Below are positions 1-12,282 of a stretch of DNA of 31,495 nt, in pieces (positions within the stretch are counted from its first letter, which is position 1; every line of letters starts with the position of its first letter). The DNA is taken from NCBI GenBank assembly GCA_003427395.1, contig BFEA01000093.1, positions 1,010,229 through 1,041,723 on the forward strand, given 5' to 3'. Both the position numbers and the translations under genes were made by a program. The DNA is from Chara braunii (lineage: Eukaryota; Streptophyta; Charophyceae; Charales; Characeae). The notes under the pieces were generated by a model. That model had not been told where the DNA came from. It was given only the letters and a program-made list of their open reading frames with translations, and ran no database searches.

Positions 1-7
1 TCGAGGG

Positions 8-96
8 CCACGATACACAGAAGATTACCACGGCCCCCTGCGCACTTAGGGATGACACACGCACAAGTTGAGAAATTATCCAAGATTTTTTTTTTT
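8..96 (+). pseudogene. Degenerate U6 snRNA copy (5' end missing)
   Basis: Aligns by eye to plant U6 from the GATACAGAGAAGATTAGC region to the 3' end and finishes in a run of 11 T (86-96), as a Pol III terminator would. The GGCCCC, TGCGC, GGATGACAC and GAGAAAT blocks are recognisable. Catalytic positions are damaged: the ACAGAGA box reads ACACAGA and the AGC triad reads ACC, so function is unlikely. The first seven bases do not match U6, so the 5' third is missing. The apical loop between TGCGC and GGATGAC is 4 nt longer than in canonical U6, a feature shared with the copy at 21888. No promoter can be judged because the window begins here. Confidence 0.75.
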
Positions 97-419
97 CACC
101 AAAAGTGTATTCCTTTGTTTCTGAAGAATGTTGTGCGACCATCCCTTCTATTGGTAGTAGTCGTAAGTAGTGAATTAGTTCTTAGATCCGGTACAATCAA
201 GGTCAAGAGGTCCAGCACCGTTGACTTGAACCAAGGGGGGGATCGCAAATGGAAGAAAACGTATCGACCACAGACGGAAGCAGGCGACATATGAGGATTG
301 CTCTGGAACACACCAGGCACAGCATTCGCACCTGCTGCGCTACGATTAGGACGAAACCGATGAATGATCGGGGTGGAGATAGTCAACTGGATCGTGCAGA
401 TCGCGTGAAAGCGAAGAGC

Positions 420-420
<1 letters not shown>
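97..420. other. Unassigned spacer, no gene seen
   Basis: Ordinary mixed-composition sequence between the U6-like copy and the first GA tract. Open frames on both strands continue into low-complexity DNA and have no recognisable domain. Confidence 0.4.

Positions 421-446
<26 letters not shown>
421..446. repeat. (GA)13 microsatellite
   Basis: Thirteen uninterrupted GA units on the plus strand. They open a purine-rich kilobase that also contains the GGA tracts downstream. Confidence 0.95.
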
Positions 447-450
<4 letters not shown>

Positions 451-629
451 GGAGGAGAGAAGGGAGAGGGGGTCATGACAAGAAAGCACATACAAGGGAG
501 AACGACCACCTTCATCACGCGCAAAGGGGAGAGAACAAGAATCGGCCACGATGAGGACAAAGAGCAAACTAAAGCTGGGCGGGAGAAGGATTTGAACCTA
601 CAACATTCAAATTGAACGGAGAAAGGTGG

Positions 630-1060
630 AGCGGGAAGGAGGAGGAGGAGATAGAAGATAGAGAAGACAGACGAATCGCGAAGAACATGCTGAGAGAGAG
701 GAAGGTAGCACGCAGACCTCGTCGAGAAAAGATGGCAACAGCTACGACGCAGATAACACAGATCGCCCGCGCACCGCTCGAGCAAGAAGAGGATGGAGAT
801 GGAGCAGATGAGGGAGGAGGAGGAGGAGGAGGAGAAGGAGGAGGAGGAGGAGAAGGAGGAGGAGGAAGAGGAGGAGAAGGACGAGGGGAGGAGGGGGGAA
901 ACGAGGCCAAGGAGACGAAGGAAGGAAAAATGAAAAAGACAATTCGGAAAAGGAGTCAGAAGCAGGTATGAAGTCAGCATTCGTGCGTTGTGCGAATCTT
1001 GGATTGAGAAGAGAGGATGGAGGAGGAGGAGGAGGAGGAGGAGGAGAGGGAGCAAGAAGC
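630..1060. repeat. GGA/GGAGAA purine-rich low-complexity block
   Basis: Two dense GGA tracts (about 806-900 and 1012-1052) lie within a plus strand that is nearly all purine. The long open frames across the block encode Gly/Glu/Arg runs on the plus strand and Ser/Leu/Pro runs on the minus strand, as expected of a repeat rather than a gene. Such polypurine tracts can form triplex DNA. Confidence 0.85.
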
Positions 1061-2427
1061 AGGAACGGACTCGGAGAATGTTCGACCAATGATCGCTCCT
1101 TAGATCGAGATGAGAAAAGGAATATCCAGGAGAGAAGGACATGAGGAGAGGTGGCGCCCAGGCACAGGGGCAAGGAGAATTGGGGCAAGAGGGAGCATTC
1201 AAGATCACGTCAGGCGGAGATCGGGGACGATCCCGATCTCAGTCGATCATCGTGCCGCGAGCGTCTGACGCAGGACGAAGGACGAATAACCCAACCAAGA
1301 AAATGTCACGCTCCCGATCCACGATATTGAACAACAGACTATAAGCACAGAAACAACATGCGAAAAGTAAGTCCGCCTTTCGGCAATTTCTGGGTGGGGA
1401 CCACAGAGACGACTTGTGTTCGAGATATGAAAGAAGGGGAGATCCAAAAGCTTTCGTCTGCCCCCGATCACAAGGCACCCTGATCATGAATGCATACAAG
1501 TCATCTTTCCGGTCAAGTACGGTCACGATGAGGGTGCGTTGCATTCGTGGGATAAAGGTGGCAGTAACCAAGAAGAAGACGAAGACGAGCAAGGGAGTTG
1601 TAAATAAATTAAAAAAAAAAAAAAAAAAAAGTACGAGTAGCGGTAAGGATTCAAGGAATTCAAGGAACGAGAAGAGAGGTCGTCCGCCTTGCAACGGATA
1701 TATTAGGGGAAGCCGGGGTAGGACTCAAAAGCTTTCAAACGCGAAGAGAGGAGGGAGGGGAAAGAGGCCTATGCGGAGACATACCCGACCTTCCTGTAGC
1801 AACGCGTTGGTCCACCTAAGCAACTTCAGTCCGAGGCCTATGTCCCCGCCATGGTTGATACGCGTATATGTGTGCGACATATACGACATGTGCGGCGTGT
1901 ACGACGTTTGTGACACACCGAGTTCCACCAGCAACGGGCTGTAATCACGACCGCATGGGCGACAACCGAGAGCGGCAGCCCGTTGGTCCTCAGCTCTCGC
2001 GCCACACTGGGCCGAAGTAACCTGGAACCAGGACTCACTGTGCACCATAATCGCCCGGCAGTTAACCATAATGGCCCGGGGAAAAGGTTGATACACGCAT
2101 CTCAACTGTGAGGGAGACAGCCCACACCTTGTGCGGTGAGTATGCGTACGGTCGCATGTTTGCTAGACACAGCCGGACGAAAACAGCAGGACTTTGCCAG
2201 ACTCTTTCGTCGGACTATGCGTGTGTGACGCTGTTCACAAGCAGTAGGCCGGCGCTGAAACCAGTCAGTGCATTCCACTGTTTCCTTTACCGCCTCAACG
2301 AGTCCTCTGGTCTTCCGACTCGCGCGGTCGTGCACCAGCAGGGGAAAAAAAAAAAAAAAAAAAGGGACAGGCGCCACCAGCTATTCTCATGCCAGGAAAG
2401 CACAGGCCTCGACGATATTACAGCCAG
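1061..2427. other. Unassigned region with two poly(A) runs
   Basis: No recognisable gene. It contains A20 at 1611-1630 and A19 at 2345-2363, either of which could be the tail of an old retrocopy, but I could not identify the body of such an element. Open frames up to about 170 codons are present on both strands without any family signature. Confidence 0.4.
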
Positions 2428-2450
2428 ATTCATGCTTTCCAAGCATGAAT
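2428..2450. other. Short perfect hairpin
   Basis: ATTCATGCTT and its exact reverse complement AAGCATGAAT flank a 3-nt loop (TCC). No role can be assigned. A weaker GGTGCA/TGCACC stem lies just downstream near 2468-2494. Confidence 0.6.
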
Positions 2451-3482
2451 ATCGCACCACTGCAGGGTGCACCTTAGAAAGCATCACCTGATGCACCCAA
2501 TGAATGGGTTGGAGCCATCAAACAGGGGGTAACTTGATTACGCATGGGCTCTCACCCCAAGTCTGACGAACGGCACCTCCTGTCTGACCACCTCCACATT
2601 GCAAACAAAAGGGGGAAAAAGGGCATGAATGATGATCCTACTGTAGTATCCAATCGGTCGGCTTCCAGTCACTCGTAGGACTAGGATAGCAGGTATCAAC
2701 GGTGCGGTGTTACCCAGTCCATGCCGCTGAACACACGTCCATGCGGCTGAATGGCACAACTATGAACTGTTGATATGCAGACATGAACTGAATGAAAGCT
2801 GTTCATCAACTGAATCTACCGTTGCCAGCAGGATGTATGAACGAGCCCAGGATGAAGAGTGGAGGTTCGGTAAGGAAAGGACTCCGCTGGGACCGCTGGC
2901 CACGGTTGTGACAGGGCTAATTGCGGAACCACTTGTATCCTCCACAGGTACTGAGGCCTCGCTGCTAACTGGACGTGGGACCCTGGCTCATGTACCGACC
3001 TCCAACACACGCGACACACCAAGCAGTCAGGCCTTCCCTCTCAGTAGCCTCTTCACCACCCACCTTCCCAGCCCCCCTGGTAACGGCGCCACTGTTTGCT
3101 AAACGACTCCTCATGTGGTATTGCTCCGTCGCAATACTATCTCGAGGGGTGTGCCCAATATGCCTTTCCACATTGGGCCTTGCCACACCACTCCTCAGAG
3201 TGGCCGTTTCCGGGAGCGCAGTGTCACCGCACCAAGCTACCGAATTCAAATTGTCATCGGGGTCTGTCAGAATGTGGCTCCCGATAGCACTACGCCTTGG
3301 AACCTAGCCTGAAAATCTCCGTTTCTGAGACCCCCAATTTGGGAGTGGATGCAGCAAGAGACTTCTGTCAGAAATCGTCACACTGCACTCATCCAGGAGC
3401 CGCATCTGTCATTTTGGGAATTGGAGAGAGAATGCAGTGTGGCAAAAGGCACTCTCGAACGGGATTTCATGTTCAAGAGCAA
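2451..3482. other. Unassigned moderately GC-rich region
   Basis: No supported gene; overlapping frames on both strands run to about 110 codons without domain similarity. The stretch carries one copy (3175-3190) of a GGGCCTYGCCACACCA motif that recurs at 3543-3558 on the minus strand and in the 20.5-20.9 kb tandem repeat. Confidence 0.4.
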
Positions 3483-3548
3483 TCCCAAAACTTTTCCTGG
3501 ACTCGGCAGTAGCACTCCCAAAACTTTTCTTGGACTCAGCAGTGGTGT
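3483..3548 (+). repeat. 33-bp tandem duplication
   Basis: Two adjacent 33-bp units starting TCCCAAAACTTTTC and containing TGGACTC and GCAGT, with a few substitutions between them. The second unit runs into the minus-strand GGGCCTCGCCACACCA motif at 3543-3558, and a 20-T run follows at 3591. Confidence 0.85.
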
Positions 3549-3590
3549 GGCGAGGCCCATTTTTTGTCATGTGGTTTTGCCAAATCCTTC

Positions 3591-3610
3591 TTTTTTTTTT
3601 TTTTTTTTTT
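3591..3610 (-). repeat. Poly(T) run, possible retrocopy tail
   Basis: Twenty T on the plus strand, equivalent to a poly(A) tail on the minus strand. Target-site duplications and the element body were not identified. Confidence 0.5.
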
Positions 3611-6243
3611 GAAAATAACAGAACCTCTCGGTTCTGGCTCCTACCATTCTGCGGAGCAACAGTCTGGGGTCGGGCGCATCGGCTCCCGCCTTTTTGCAAA
3701 GTGCGGGAGCTCTCCCGGTCATGTCACACAGGAGTAAATAAAACAAAAATCAAGAGACAACTCGGGAATGACGCAAAATAACCCCGCGAAAAGTCAAGGC
3801 GGGCGCGGTCGCGTCGTCCCTTCGCCGCTCTAGCCAGGTGCAGCAGCTGTACATCCCGCGGTCCTCTACGACAGGATAGGTTTCCGCGGGGCATAACTTG
3901 CCTTCCCTAAAGGGTTGTCGCCACCATTAGGGGTGTATCCCTACCGAGTTACTGGCCCACGTGCGAAAGCTTTTAGATGCAATCACAGAGGTAGGCTAGT
4001 CGAGGGCGTCTGCTCGTTCGTTGTAGTATAGATACGCTTGGTTAAGCGGACCTGAACGTCGTCCGTTCCTAGGGCGCTGATCTCGTAGGTACAGAAAAAA
4101 CGTTGGTCAGCTAGGACGGTCTTAACGAAGCGTGAAAAGAAAGTTATAATACCCACACATTAGTATATCAAAAGAATCGACAGTAGTCGATAGAAATAAA
4201 TATTGAATCTGAAATGATAACTAAAAATATAAAATCATCACTAGATACATCCAATAACACAAGATCAAAATACAATCCGACCATCTCAATTTGAACTCCA
4301 TAAAACAATCGTACAACTGCAAATAAGGAGTTAGTTACCGACAATAACATTGATGTAGCCGACAAGGTAATCGGTTTGCCTTAGTTTTGACGTGATGAGA
4401 CGCATCGCCAAAGTTATTCATTTCACCCTACAGGCTACCGCTAACATAATATTAGACACGCACACCTGTGTCTACACATTCCTAATCTTATTGAATGATA
4501 GACTGTTTTGCGGACGATTCTTTATCAGATCCATTGCTTAAAGTGTTGCATGTCTCACCCTCTAGTAAGTGGTATGAGGTACTTCTCCTCCTCGCCCGAG
4601 CACACAACTCCGGTCTCATAAGTCGGGCCGTCTCCACTTAATCGGCATAGTACCCCTACGAAAAATGGTCCACTATGGGTCGATAACAAGGTTGACTCCA
4701 AAAGCAACAAAAACCCGCCGAGATGCTCCATAAAGAAAGAGAATGTGTTCACCGCAAGTAGGTTTTAGTTATTCTCATTTCTCATAAATTCAAGGTAACT
4801 TGGACGAAAAGAAACAGAAGGAGATAGAAAATGAGAATCGTTTGGACAGGTACAAGTAGATAAGGTCATTCGGGATAGAATGGGTCAATCATCGGGAAAC
4901 ATCTAAGTCCAATTCAATATTGTTTTCTTTATTTAAATCTTTTTTTTTTTTTTGACACACATTAGATTAATGATATTCAAAACACACGCTCTTTTGACAA
5001 AGAGACAGGTCATAAGTAGAAAGACGACAATTTTTTTATCATCCCATGTAGACACAATCACCCTCATTTGCAAACATTCTTCTACCTACCTGTATAGCAC
5101 GCAAAAAAAAACAAGTTCAAAAGAAAACAATACAATTTCATACTCAAGTTAGACCTTTTCATTCACATGCATGACTCGCATAACTTTCCTCTACCTTTTC
5201 TTTCGAACATTCAAAATGAACAGGGTCAAGCAAAGTGTGAGTTCACACAGGAGTAAAGGGAAGTTTGAGTCAATCAACTGACTCACCTTGAGTGAAGTTT
5301 GATCCAACTCACTCAGAAAAGTCGAGTAATGTCCCAATCAAAAGAAAATGATCGTCGTTGAATATGAAAATGTACGACTCACATGAAAATATGTGGCTCA
5401 CAACTCCACAGGTTGTGGCCTTTCTCCTAAGCCACGGTCCACGTCCTCCACCAAGTGTCTAAATGAGCAGCGGTTGAGCCACATAAAAAAACTCAAGCAA
5501 GATAGCCCTCCAGGAGGGTATTCCAACAAATGAGTTTTTTTGTGGCCCCAATGTCCCAAACTGTCATTGCGTCATACCAACTTCACCACATTCTCAAAGG
5601 ATCCTCACCAATCAACCGTAAGTCCATGTCGCCTCAAACCACCCTGTCCGCTCACTATAGTCACACCAACATGTCGGTCACGAGCTCAAAATCAGTTTCA
5701 CCTGGTCCCAAAATAGTCTCATATAATCTCAATGCAGTCCCATACCATCGCTTGCAATGCCAGATAGTCCAGAACTCAACACCGCTCGCACTGCGCGCGC
5801 TGCAAAAAAATAAAGGTATCCCTGACTCAAAACTGCATGTGTCGCGGACCTCAATAATCACTGACGTGTGCACTCACTCTGCACTTTCTTCCTGCCGCCG
5901 GCCCACGCAGCACTGCCGCACAATCTAAAATGTGCACCCTATGTGAAACTAACTTGGGAAATTTTGTGAAAGTACTTACCTTGGTTGTATGTGTTTGTTT
6001 TTGAGTCCGGTTTAAATGAATCTTTTGATAGGTAGTTTCTTTACAGACCCGCCTTGTGTTGGAGTAATGGGAGAGTAGTCTTGGTGGTTTGATATGAAGA
6101 TAGGATTGACCCACTGAGGGTCAAACTTAGTGTTAGCTCGCAAAGTTATGCCTTGGGGGGCAACTCTTGGTCTTATTATCAATTGAACGTCAGAAGTTAG
6201 TCTCAAGTACAGTTTATTTTTTATTTCTGAACTTGGACTTTGA
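3611..6243. other. Unassigned region across a composition change
   Basis: GC-rich sequence to about 4090 gives way to AT-rich sequence from about 4140. No gene, RNA or transposon was recognised. A 132-codon open frame at 5530-5928 on the plus strand is Ser/His/Thr-rich with no family signature and is treated as chance. Confidence 0.4.
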
Positions 6244-6660
6244 TTAAATTTTGAAAAGTTATTTTTATTAGGAGAAGTGTTGTCGATATTTATACAAATT
6301 CAAAGAATTAGTGAAATTTCGTCATTGCAAAATTAAAATTTTGTTCTAAGTTTAATTTGAATCAGTATAAATATTGAGAACTGACTTCTCTAAAGGAAAT
6401 GCTATCAATTTTTTTACAAATTCAAGAACTATACAAAATTTGACTTTGTAAAGTCAAAGTTTATTCTAAAATTTTCATATTTGGCGAAGTATAATTTTGA
6501 GAAGTCACTTTATGTATGGGAAGGGTTGCTGAAATTTTCTTAGATTTGAGGAGTTAGATTTATTTTGGATTATGAGAATTAAAACAATCTACTCTGTCTA
6601 GGGGAGCTGCTGTCGAAATTTTCATTAATTTATGGTATTGACCAGAGATGGGTTAAGATT
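6244..6660 (+). repeat. Diverged tandem repeat, possibly retrotransposon LTR
   Basis: Four degenerate units of about 122 bp begin near 6244, 6367, 6491 and 6569. Each has a TTTTGAGAAGT-like start followed by a GGGGAAGTGCTGTCGAAATT-like block. This modular layout resembles LTRs of some plant Ty3/gypsy chromoviruses, which is known from other plants and only inferred here. No primer-binding site, polypurine tract, protease, RT or integrase remnant was found nearby, so the LTR identity is tentative while the repeat structure is visible. Confidence 0.5.
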
Positions 6661-8348
6661 TGCTTTGGAGAGGGTTATAATAAGTTGTGGTATGAGGTTG
6701 GTGCTTCATACGCTTAGGTATACTTATGAGTACTAACTCGTGTTGTGTTGCAGGTCATTTCCATTTGATTCGAATCAAGGTTTGACTAGTTCAGCATGAT
6801 CCGACGAGGATCAACTACTTCCATTATTTATCTATAACAGGTTGGTTTACGACTAAACTTTAACTCATTATCGCGACTCAATCTAAGTTTTTATCCCCTG
6901 TGGGTTGATCTGTTTCTTTGGGTTTTTACTCGGACTTTATTTAAATGGTCATTTAAAAAGGACTGAGTGTTTTCGTATTGAAAATATTGGAAAAATGTTG
7001 GGGGGTTTGTGAATAAGGCAAAGGGTGTGAGCGACGGAACGCCCCATTTAGTGTGTGAATAAGGCAAGAGTTGGATCAACCAGGGGCGTTCCACCTCCAC
7101 AAAAGGTCGTACCCTGATTACCGCTCATATGAGGAATGTGCAAAAGAGGGTTAATCGGTAACACAATCGCATTCGTGATTGTCTAGCATCTGGGGAATAA
7201 CCCCTCAAGACGCGTGTTAGTCGGCATATGAGTGTCGAATGCGATCCTCATATTTCAAGAGGGAACGTATGGTTATGGGCACCACATACTACGTCATCAC
7301 TGTGACAACTTGCATATTCATGCATAGCTAGTCAATATGATACGGCATGTGCCGCCACTCTATTTTATTCAAAGTCTCGCGCACGAGGTTTGCTGCTCAA
7401 ACACCGAAAGAGTTATGGGTTGATTTGAAACAAGGATTAGGCATGACGTACATTTGAAGTTGATTTTACTTTATAAGAGTATCCTGTGGTTAGATTTCGT
7501 AGTCCTAGTCGACCAGTGTTGAATCGCGCTTGGGAGATCAACCCCCCAAATGATGGTTCGTGTGTGAGTTCGATCAAGACGTTAACCGCTCGTACCCCCT
7601 ATGCTACAGTGAACGAGAAATGCCCTCGGCTGGTCCACCTATGTGATTGCACTTGAGAAGCTTTCGTACGTGGTTTAGTAGCTCAGCGGGGATACGCCCA
7701 CCGATGGGATGGTGACAACTCCCATAGGTGGAGGTAAGTTGTACCTCACGTAACCCCATCCTATCGTAGGGGTTTGCGAGAGGTATGGCTGGCGCACTTG
7801 GCCGAAGTGAGACTGTTCGGTTAGAAGTCCTGCCAAATCCTGCGTGACAAGGCCGGAAGGGTCCCCCTGCGAGACCAATGCTCTGGACAGCGCATGCTAC
7901 ACCGACCCGGTATGCGCCGACTCTCTCTCCCACCTGAGCGTCATTGAAAGTTTTTTTTTGGCTGGACCAGCTAAGAAAAAACGGTCTTCCAACCACGATC
8001 GGGTGTCGTTTGGCCGAACCCGAAGTGTTAACTGGAGGGTATTTGTTTTTCAAGTGGGAAAAGGTACTGGTGGTTTAAAGTGGTCTACCACTTTTGCAAT
8101 CGGGTCAGTCCCAAATCGAAATTACCGTGGATACTTGTAAGAACACTACTTAGGTTCATGTAAACTGATGGTTTACATTTCAGATGTGAACGAGAAACAC
8201 CACAAAACCATAAACTGCATTTTCCGGATGAACTATGCTGCTAGACCAGAACGACGGACAATACTAAAAAAATAAAAATAAAAAATGTTTCAACAAACCT
8301 TGGTGTGTAGTTTTTTTCCGCCTTGACCAAATAAGGTTTGGAGGTAGT
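6661..8348. other. Possible retroelement flank, no gene recognised
   Basis: Contains a 10-bp perfect inverted repeat (GGAACGCCCC at 7036-7045 and its complement at 7083-7092), a box A-like TAGCTCAGCGGGGA (near 7678) without a matching box B, and GGTACTGGTGGTTTAA at 8063-8078, which is repeated exactly at 19803-19818. The 149-codon minus-strand frame at 7604-8053 has no recognisable domain. The stretch may be untranslated remnant of the element whose LTR-like block lies upstream. Confidence 0.35.
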
Positions 8349-8365
8349 GGTGGTTCAATCCCACC
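8349..8365 (+). other. tRNA T-arm-like / box B fragment
   Basis: GGTGG-TTCAATC-CCACC forms a perfect 5-bp stem with a 7-nt loop matching the tRNA T arm and Pol III box B. No acceptor or D arm that would complete a tRNA lies upstream, so it is either a SINE fragment or coincidence. Confidence 0.35.
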
Positions 8366-8464
8366 TGGGTGCCACCTGGGTGGGTTTTAGAAGATCAATT
8401 AGTCTGACATGGAGGTGCAACAGACAAAGCGTTAGTGCTCCAAGTTAGCACTATGCCAGTTCAG

Positions 8465-8735
8465 TCCTTCATGGGTTAGCACGGCCATGATGCTCCCATG
8501 GATCTCCGTGTTTCGCGAGCAACCAGCTTGAGGGCAAGGAAGGCACGGTGACGAAAGGATCAACGCAACAATGTTGCTGGCGGACGTCGATCTCGTCCTT
8601 CATGGGTTAGCGCGACCATAATGCTCTCGTAAAACTCACCACCAAACTCCGTGTTTTCCAAGCAACCAACCCGAGAGGACAGGAGACATGATAAAGAAAG
8701 GATCAGCCCGACAACAGTTGTTACATAATTAGGGG
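8465..8735 (+). repeat. 131-bp tandem duplication
   Basis: Both units begin TCCTTCATGGGTTAGC (8465 and 8596) and share CTCCGTGTTT, AAGGATCA and a closing CAACA(A/G)T block, with scattered substitutions and a small indel. It follows the T-arm-like sequence by about 100 bp, so the pair may be the body of an old tRNA-derived repeat. Confidence 0.75.
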
Positions 8736-11035
8736 TGCTTATATGTGTTTCATTTTACGTGTTCATGAAACTTGGTAGGTGATACATGTGAAATTAGTAT
8801 AAGGTGTGTGTCGGCCTTTGGGTACTCATCATTGACTTGTGTCGAGGAATGCAGAGGAGTAGAGGAACTCCAGGGATAACAATGAAGTCGGTACAAAATG
8901 CCTAAGCAGACACATCGGAGAGATCACCAGCAAGAGGCATGGAGGTGCAACTATCTAAGGAAGACAAAATTCGGCTTTTAATAGTTAAATGTTATGAGGA
9001 CAAGGTCTTCTCAAAACGTTTTAAGCATAGAGAGTTCATTTACAAGAATGATGTTTGAATTTTCAAAGTCAACCATTGGATTAAGAAACTCTAAACACCC
9101 TGGCTCAATGAAAACACTATTATAGTCATCTTTCAAGGGTAACAATAACGTTCCCAGTTAAGTGAGAAAAAATGTAATGCCAATATATGAAAACGAGTGG
9201 TGACAAAATAAGACTTTTGGAAAAGGCTTTAGACAAGAAATGGTGCATAGCGAGGGTGTCATGATTATGTCTCATATCGCAAAATCAAGGGAGGTAGCTC
9301 TCTGGTTAGTGGCAAAGGCCAATGATGTTGTCATTGTTAGAGGCATGAAGGCGTATAAGCTATTATTTATGGTTAGAAAAAAAATAGAGAAACATAGAAA
9401 TAAAAAAGAAGAGACATGGTTGTTGGTCATGGTGTTAACTTGAAAAGTGTCGTTCAAGGCGATAATGTGAGTAACTTGGTGGAACAATCTATGAGTGAAA
9501 TCATCCACATGCAACCTCCCGAACCAGACTCTTCAAGTTTAAAGTTGATGAACCGAAAGTAAAATTGCCAAGAGAAGCAGAAGAAATATTTGAAGCCACA
9601 TTAATGATGAAGCTAAACGATGGGAAGCTTTACAATGTTATTTTTTTTTTTACGAACATGTAGTGGTGCATGAGTTGTCATTGGCGGTAACACACCGAGT
9701 CTGGAGGCAGCTTGAGAGTGGAAAAACAAACGAACACAATGAATACAGACAAAAGAAAAAAAATGATAAATCCCCTCGTCAAGATCCAAGTGAAGTAGAG
9801 TTGTGAAAATGAATTAAGAGGGTAGCTAGAGATGTGTTTGGAGGGCGGTCAAAAATACAAGAAGAAATAACGGGTGGACCTAGGGAAGCTAGAGGCAGAG
9901 ACGCAATACAACCAGCCTAAGGATGCATATGGGAACAAGGATAGGGAGGGGGAAGAACTTAAGTGTCGAAACTTTCAACGCACTCATCACCAGGGTATGT
10001 AGTAAGGGCAAATATAAATAAAACTTTTAATCATAGAGGTCTCTGACAGACATAATCATAATAAACACTAAGATAGCAACCTCTACAATATGATGTCCAT
10101 ATGCAAGAGTTGTGGCCGAGATTGAATCACAAACTAAACGGGGTGAGTATATTGTCATACGAGCTGCCGACATGTGGACTCCACAAGACCCTCAATTGGC
10201 GGCGACTACATTGTCAAGACTGTTGAAAAAAATGGTAGCAACGGTTCAACCCCAACACTATGAAGTGAAGGAGAAAGACCCAGGTGACAAAGGCAACCCA
10301 GACTACCTTACGAGTTGACTCAAGAACAAGCAATTGCAGCAATCATGATTGATTGTGAGAACTAAAGTCACAAGATAGAATGTGAACGAACTTCGGAACA
10401 TAGTCGAAAAACAGAAAAAAAAACCTTTAAATCATGGATCCATGACCACGATATATATACAAGGGACAAAGTTGTCAAAGATAAAATTGACACAAATGTG
10501 GGAGTATGAGACGACCTACAATTTTTGTCACTAGCTAAAGGTACAAAAAAAAAGAGGGGTAACAATTTTGCCATATAGCAAATAGTGACAAAGTTGATAG
10601 ATTGCGATTCAGATTTTTGAGGAAGGTAAGTATGACTGAAAGTGGTTGTCAAAAGAGAAAAAGTAGCAATAGCAATGGTGTATACATCAAATAAGTCTAG
10701 ATAAAAAACACAATTTATTCAAGCTTTACTTCATTGTTTGGCGAAAAAGGGGAATACAATTGTGAGGTTTGACGAAAACCTTGTTTGTTGTCCATGCCTA
10801 AACTTAGAGATGCACAATAACATGAAGAAAAAAAAAAAAGTTTTTATGAGTAGGAGGAAGACATAAAAAATCCACGACATCTTTGGGGATATGTATTCAA
10901 TCTCAATTGGAATATACATGGTTGAAAAACACTACAACAACAACAACTATCAAAAAACATCTAAATTTTTTTCTCACATTTGGATATCCTTAAGCCCAAG
11001 CATAAAGGGTGCAGAAATGTAATGCTTCATTATTA
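8736..11035. other. AT-rich stretch, possible decayed 5' part of the LINE
   Basis: No intact gene. Short plus-strand frames at 9240-9443 and 10112-10318 have protein-like composition but match nothing I recognise. From spacing in other LINEs, the endonuclease start of the LINE that follows would be expected near 10.4 kb, but I could not recover its motifs. Confidence 0.35.
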
Positions 11036-11939
11036 TATCACAAACCCATGCTACTGAAAATCAAGATTGTTAACCAAAGCAAATAAAGTTTGAATTATTT
11101 CAAATTAAATAACGGTAATTTGGAGGATGACGATTGGAGTAAGTAGACACAGTTTTTTCATGAGGCGTAATGTGCAACTCAAGGATGTTTTATATCTACC
11201 TAGACAGTTTCATACTATATTAAGGACTATTTATTATATTTTTTTTGTAATCTTAATAATTTTGGTATATTTAAAAAGTAATTAGTGGAAGTGTTAAAAA
11301 ACGATGGAGAAGACAAAACAAAACATAGAGATACTCGACCTCCGATTTGGTGTGGTAAAAAAAACAAAATGGAACGACTTAGGGAATGAGACAAATTCAT
11401 CGAGAAAAAAAAAAAGATGGAAGAAAATTTTGAAGAATTAAGAGTTGAAAACATCAATATAATAATTAAAGAGTTATTACGACAATTGCTGTCTGACAAT
11501 AGTTAGTCTACATAAATAAAAAATTGGCACGCTCATCTGTTGAGAAAACCGATGGTAAAGAAGACTGGAGACATATACGAATATCCAACAGACTACTTCA
11601 ATGACATTATTATCTCAAGAAAACTATACTTCGACTTTCTTATGGTTTGGCGTATGCAAAGGGTGTTAGAGAGCTACTGATGAACATGAATTTTTGAAGA
11701 ATTATGAAAGAAATTAACAAACCGGCTACAACTGAAGAATTTGAGGGAACAATAAAATCTATGATAAAAGGGAAGGTGCTAGAAGATGGCGGACTACTTG
11801 TAGAAGTTTTTAAAACATACTTCAAAACGTTTGCATAAGACTTCGTAAAACTATATATACTGAGATTTTGACAGTTAGACTGTAGAGGAAGTTTATAATA
11901 AATAGAGTAATCATATTGCTATATGAGAAGAAAAAAAAA

Positions 11940-12282
11940 TTAACAGCGATTTCGTTAAACGAATATATTTGATTTCTTGAACGAAATTGAAACTTCAAAT
12001 CGTGGTCAAAATTTGATGGAATTTAGGGTACGACATTATGAAAACGCCCTACTTCCTCTGTGAATTTAAACTCAGAGTCCATATACATCCAAGGCGTGCG
12101 ACATTTTCAAGACGTCGTACCCCCTGGATTTATGTGAACTCTAGCTGAGTCCAGATACATCGAGGGGGTAGGGAGTTTTCATAACATCGTACCCTGAATT
12201 TCATCAAAATTTTACTACACTTTGAACTTTTAATTTTATTCAAAAAAATAAAATATGTTCGATTTGACGAAATCACTGTTAA
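11940..12282. mobile_element. Foldback MITE inserted in the LINE
   Basis: A 343-bp near-palindrome. The left arm from TTAACAGCGATTTCGT pairs with the right arm ending ACGAAATCACTGTTAA, and the arms match at roughly 80% by eye over more than 100 bp, with a centre near 12111. Arms share AGGGTACGA, TTATGAAAA and CCCTAC blocks. The ends fit either a TA target duplication with ACAG termini (Tc1/mariner style) or a TTAA duplication with CAG termini (piggyBac style); these cannot be told apart here. It lies between two reverse-transcriptase blocks of the LINE, so it is younger than the LINE. No transposase is encoded. Transcripts would fold into a long hairpin. Confidence 0.8.

Noticed and set aside
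569-600. Box B-like GGTTCAAATCC on the minus strand, resembling a tRNA 3' half
   Set aside because: The T stem has a mismatch and no matching acceptor or D arm lies at tRNA distance.
96-1208. 370-codon minus-strand open frame
   Set aside because: Ser/Leu/Pro runs come from the GA and GGA tracts; no domain, and equal openness on the other strand.
7604-8053. 149-codon minus-strand frame as a gene
   Set aside because: No domain; overlaps repeat-like sequence with a box A-like site and a shared 16-mer.
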